Shown here: positions 5,407 to 5,566 of the stretch, piece after piece
Layout of the letters: the number at the start of each line of letters is the position of its first letter
How positions within the stretch are numbered: the first letter of the stretch is position 1
Assembly (NCBI GenBank): GCA_002412795.1
Contig: DHVS01000019.1
Coordinates: 45,373 to 50,938 of the forward strand
DNA from: a bacterium UBP2_UBA5202
GTDB taxonomy: Bacteria; Edwardsbacteria; AC1; EtOH8
Direction: 5' to 3'
DNA length: 5,566 nt
The notes under the pieces: model-generated
What the model was told of the DNA's origin: nothing
The model's database searches: none
What the model saw: only the letters and a program-made list of their open reading frames with translations
Translations under genes and position numbers: made by a program

Positions 5407-5435
5407 TTGACATAGGCCTTACGTTGGTTTTAAAA
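5407..5435 (+). promoter_or_regulatory. Possible rightward sigma-70 promoter (weak)
   Basis: A perfect TTGACA lies at 5407-5412. A -10-like TTTAAA (5429-5434) or TTAAAA (5430-5435) follows at 16-17 bp spacing but matches the consensus poorly. A better TATAAT at 5443-5448 is too far away (30 bp). If real, it would drive a plus-strand gene beyond the right edge. Such matches are frequent in AT-rich DNA. Confidence 0.2.
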
Positions 5436-5487
5436 GTAAGATTATAATTTTAACACTTATAGAGTTTAAAGTCAAGGCTAAAACCTG

Positions 5488-5551
5488 TTGGAACTCATCC
5501 CCTCAATCCCCTTCTCTTGGGGCATATTATGCTATATGCGGGGTAAGAGTT
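5488..5551. repeat. Family B palindromic repeat, copy 2 (degraded right arm)
   Basis: The first 33 bases, 5488-5520, match 5228-5260 at 29 positions in the same orientation. The expected right arm is poor: GGGG at 5540-5543 and GAGTT at 5547-5551 can pair with the outer left arm, but the inner AAGAGAAGGGG is missing. Instead GCATAT (5522-5527) and ATATGC (5534-5539) form a small separate stem. Confidence 0.7.
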
Positions 5552-5566
5552 AAAATGGTAACAGTT

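Larger units (their letters stand above)
5139..5566. other. Gene-free upstream region
   Basis: This is 428 bases without a convincing gene on either strand. It is AT-rich between two GC-rich palindromes (5228-5295 and 5488-5551). It also holds the hairpin at 5332-5373, a small AT palindrome (CTTAAA at 5303-5308 with TTTAAG at 5315-5320) and the ribosome and -10 sites of the gene to its left. A 40-codon open frame from ATG at 5288 begins inside the repeat and has no ribosome site, so I do not call it. Confidence 0.7.

Noticed and set aside
5288..5410. A small plus-strand gene of about 40 codons from ATG 5288
   Set aside because: The start lies in the right arm of a palindromic repeat, there is no Shine-Dalgarno sequence, and the product resembles nothing known to me.

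Overview
The window looks like a piece of the chromosome of an anaerobic bacterium with GC-rich genes and AT-rich gaps. All recognisable genes lie on the minus strand, so transcription runs from right to left. The organism cannot be named from this sequence. A ferredoxin-dependent 2-oxoacid oxidoreductase indicates low-potential anaerobic metabolism. An archaeal-type cyclic 2,3-diphosphoglycerate synthetase homologue, a bacterial RRM protein, a HicAB module and dispersed palindromic repeats between genes would suit one of the poorly cultured candidate phyla, but that is only an impression.

Layout in transcription order. (1) 5139-5566 is a gene-free 428-base stretch. It holds two copies of a palindromic repeat (family B), an imperfect hairpin and a TATAAT box close to the next gene. 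(2) 5138-3810 encodes a 442-residue P-loop protein resembling COG2403 / cyclic 2,3-diphosphoglycerate synthetase. (3) 3801-3722 is a palindromic repeat (family A copy 2) that fills most of the next gap. (4) 3712-2771 encodes carbamate kinase. (5) 2782-2733 holds short hairpins and a 19-bp CACTTCGACAGGCTCAGTG repeat. (6) 2710-2301 is a hicA-hicB toxin-antitoxin pair that is less GC-rich than its neighbours. (7) 2216-1929 encodes a small glycine-tailed RRM RNA-binding protein starting with GTG. (8) 1924-1834 is family A copy 1. (9) 1791 to the left edge holds ferredoxin, alpha and beta subunits of a 2-oxoacid (probably 2-oxoglutarate):ferredoxin oxidoreductase. These three genes are translationally coupled by ATGA and TAATG overlaps, and the beta gene is cut by the window end.

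How the parts relate. The oxidoreductase genes form a clear operon whose gamma-subunit gene would be expected just beyond the left edge. The COG2403-like gene and carbamate kinase are adjacent and may work in the same pathway, although only position supports this. HicAB and the RRM gene look like independent inserts. The most unusual content is in the gaps. Two gaps carry the same hairpin, built from tandem 8-bp units of the form CACNAAGN, in the same orientation: just after one stop codon and before the next start. A second palindrome family occupies the upstream region.
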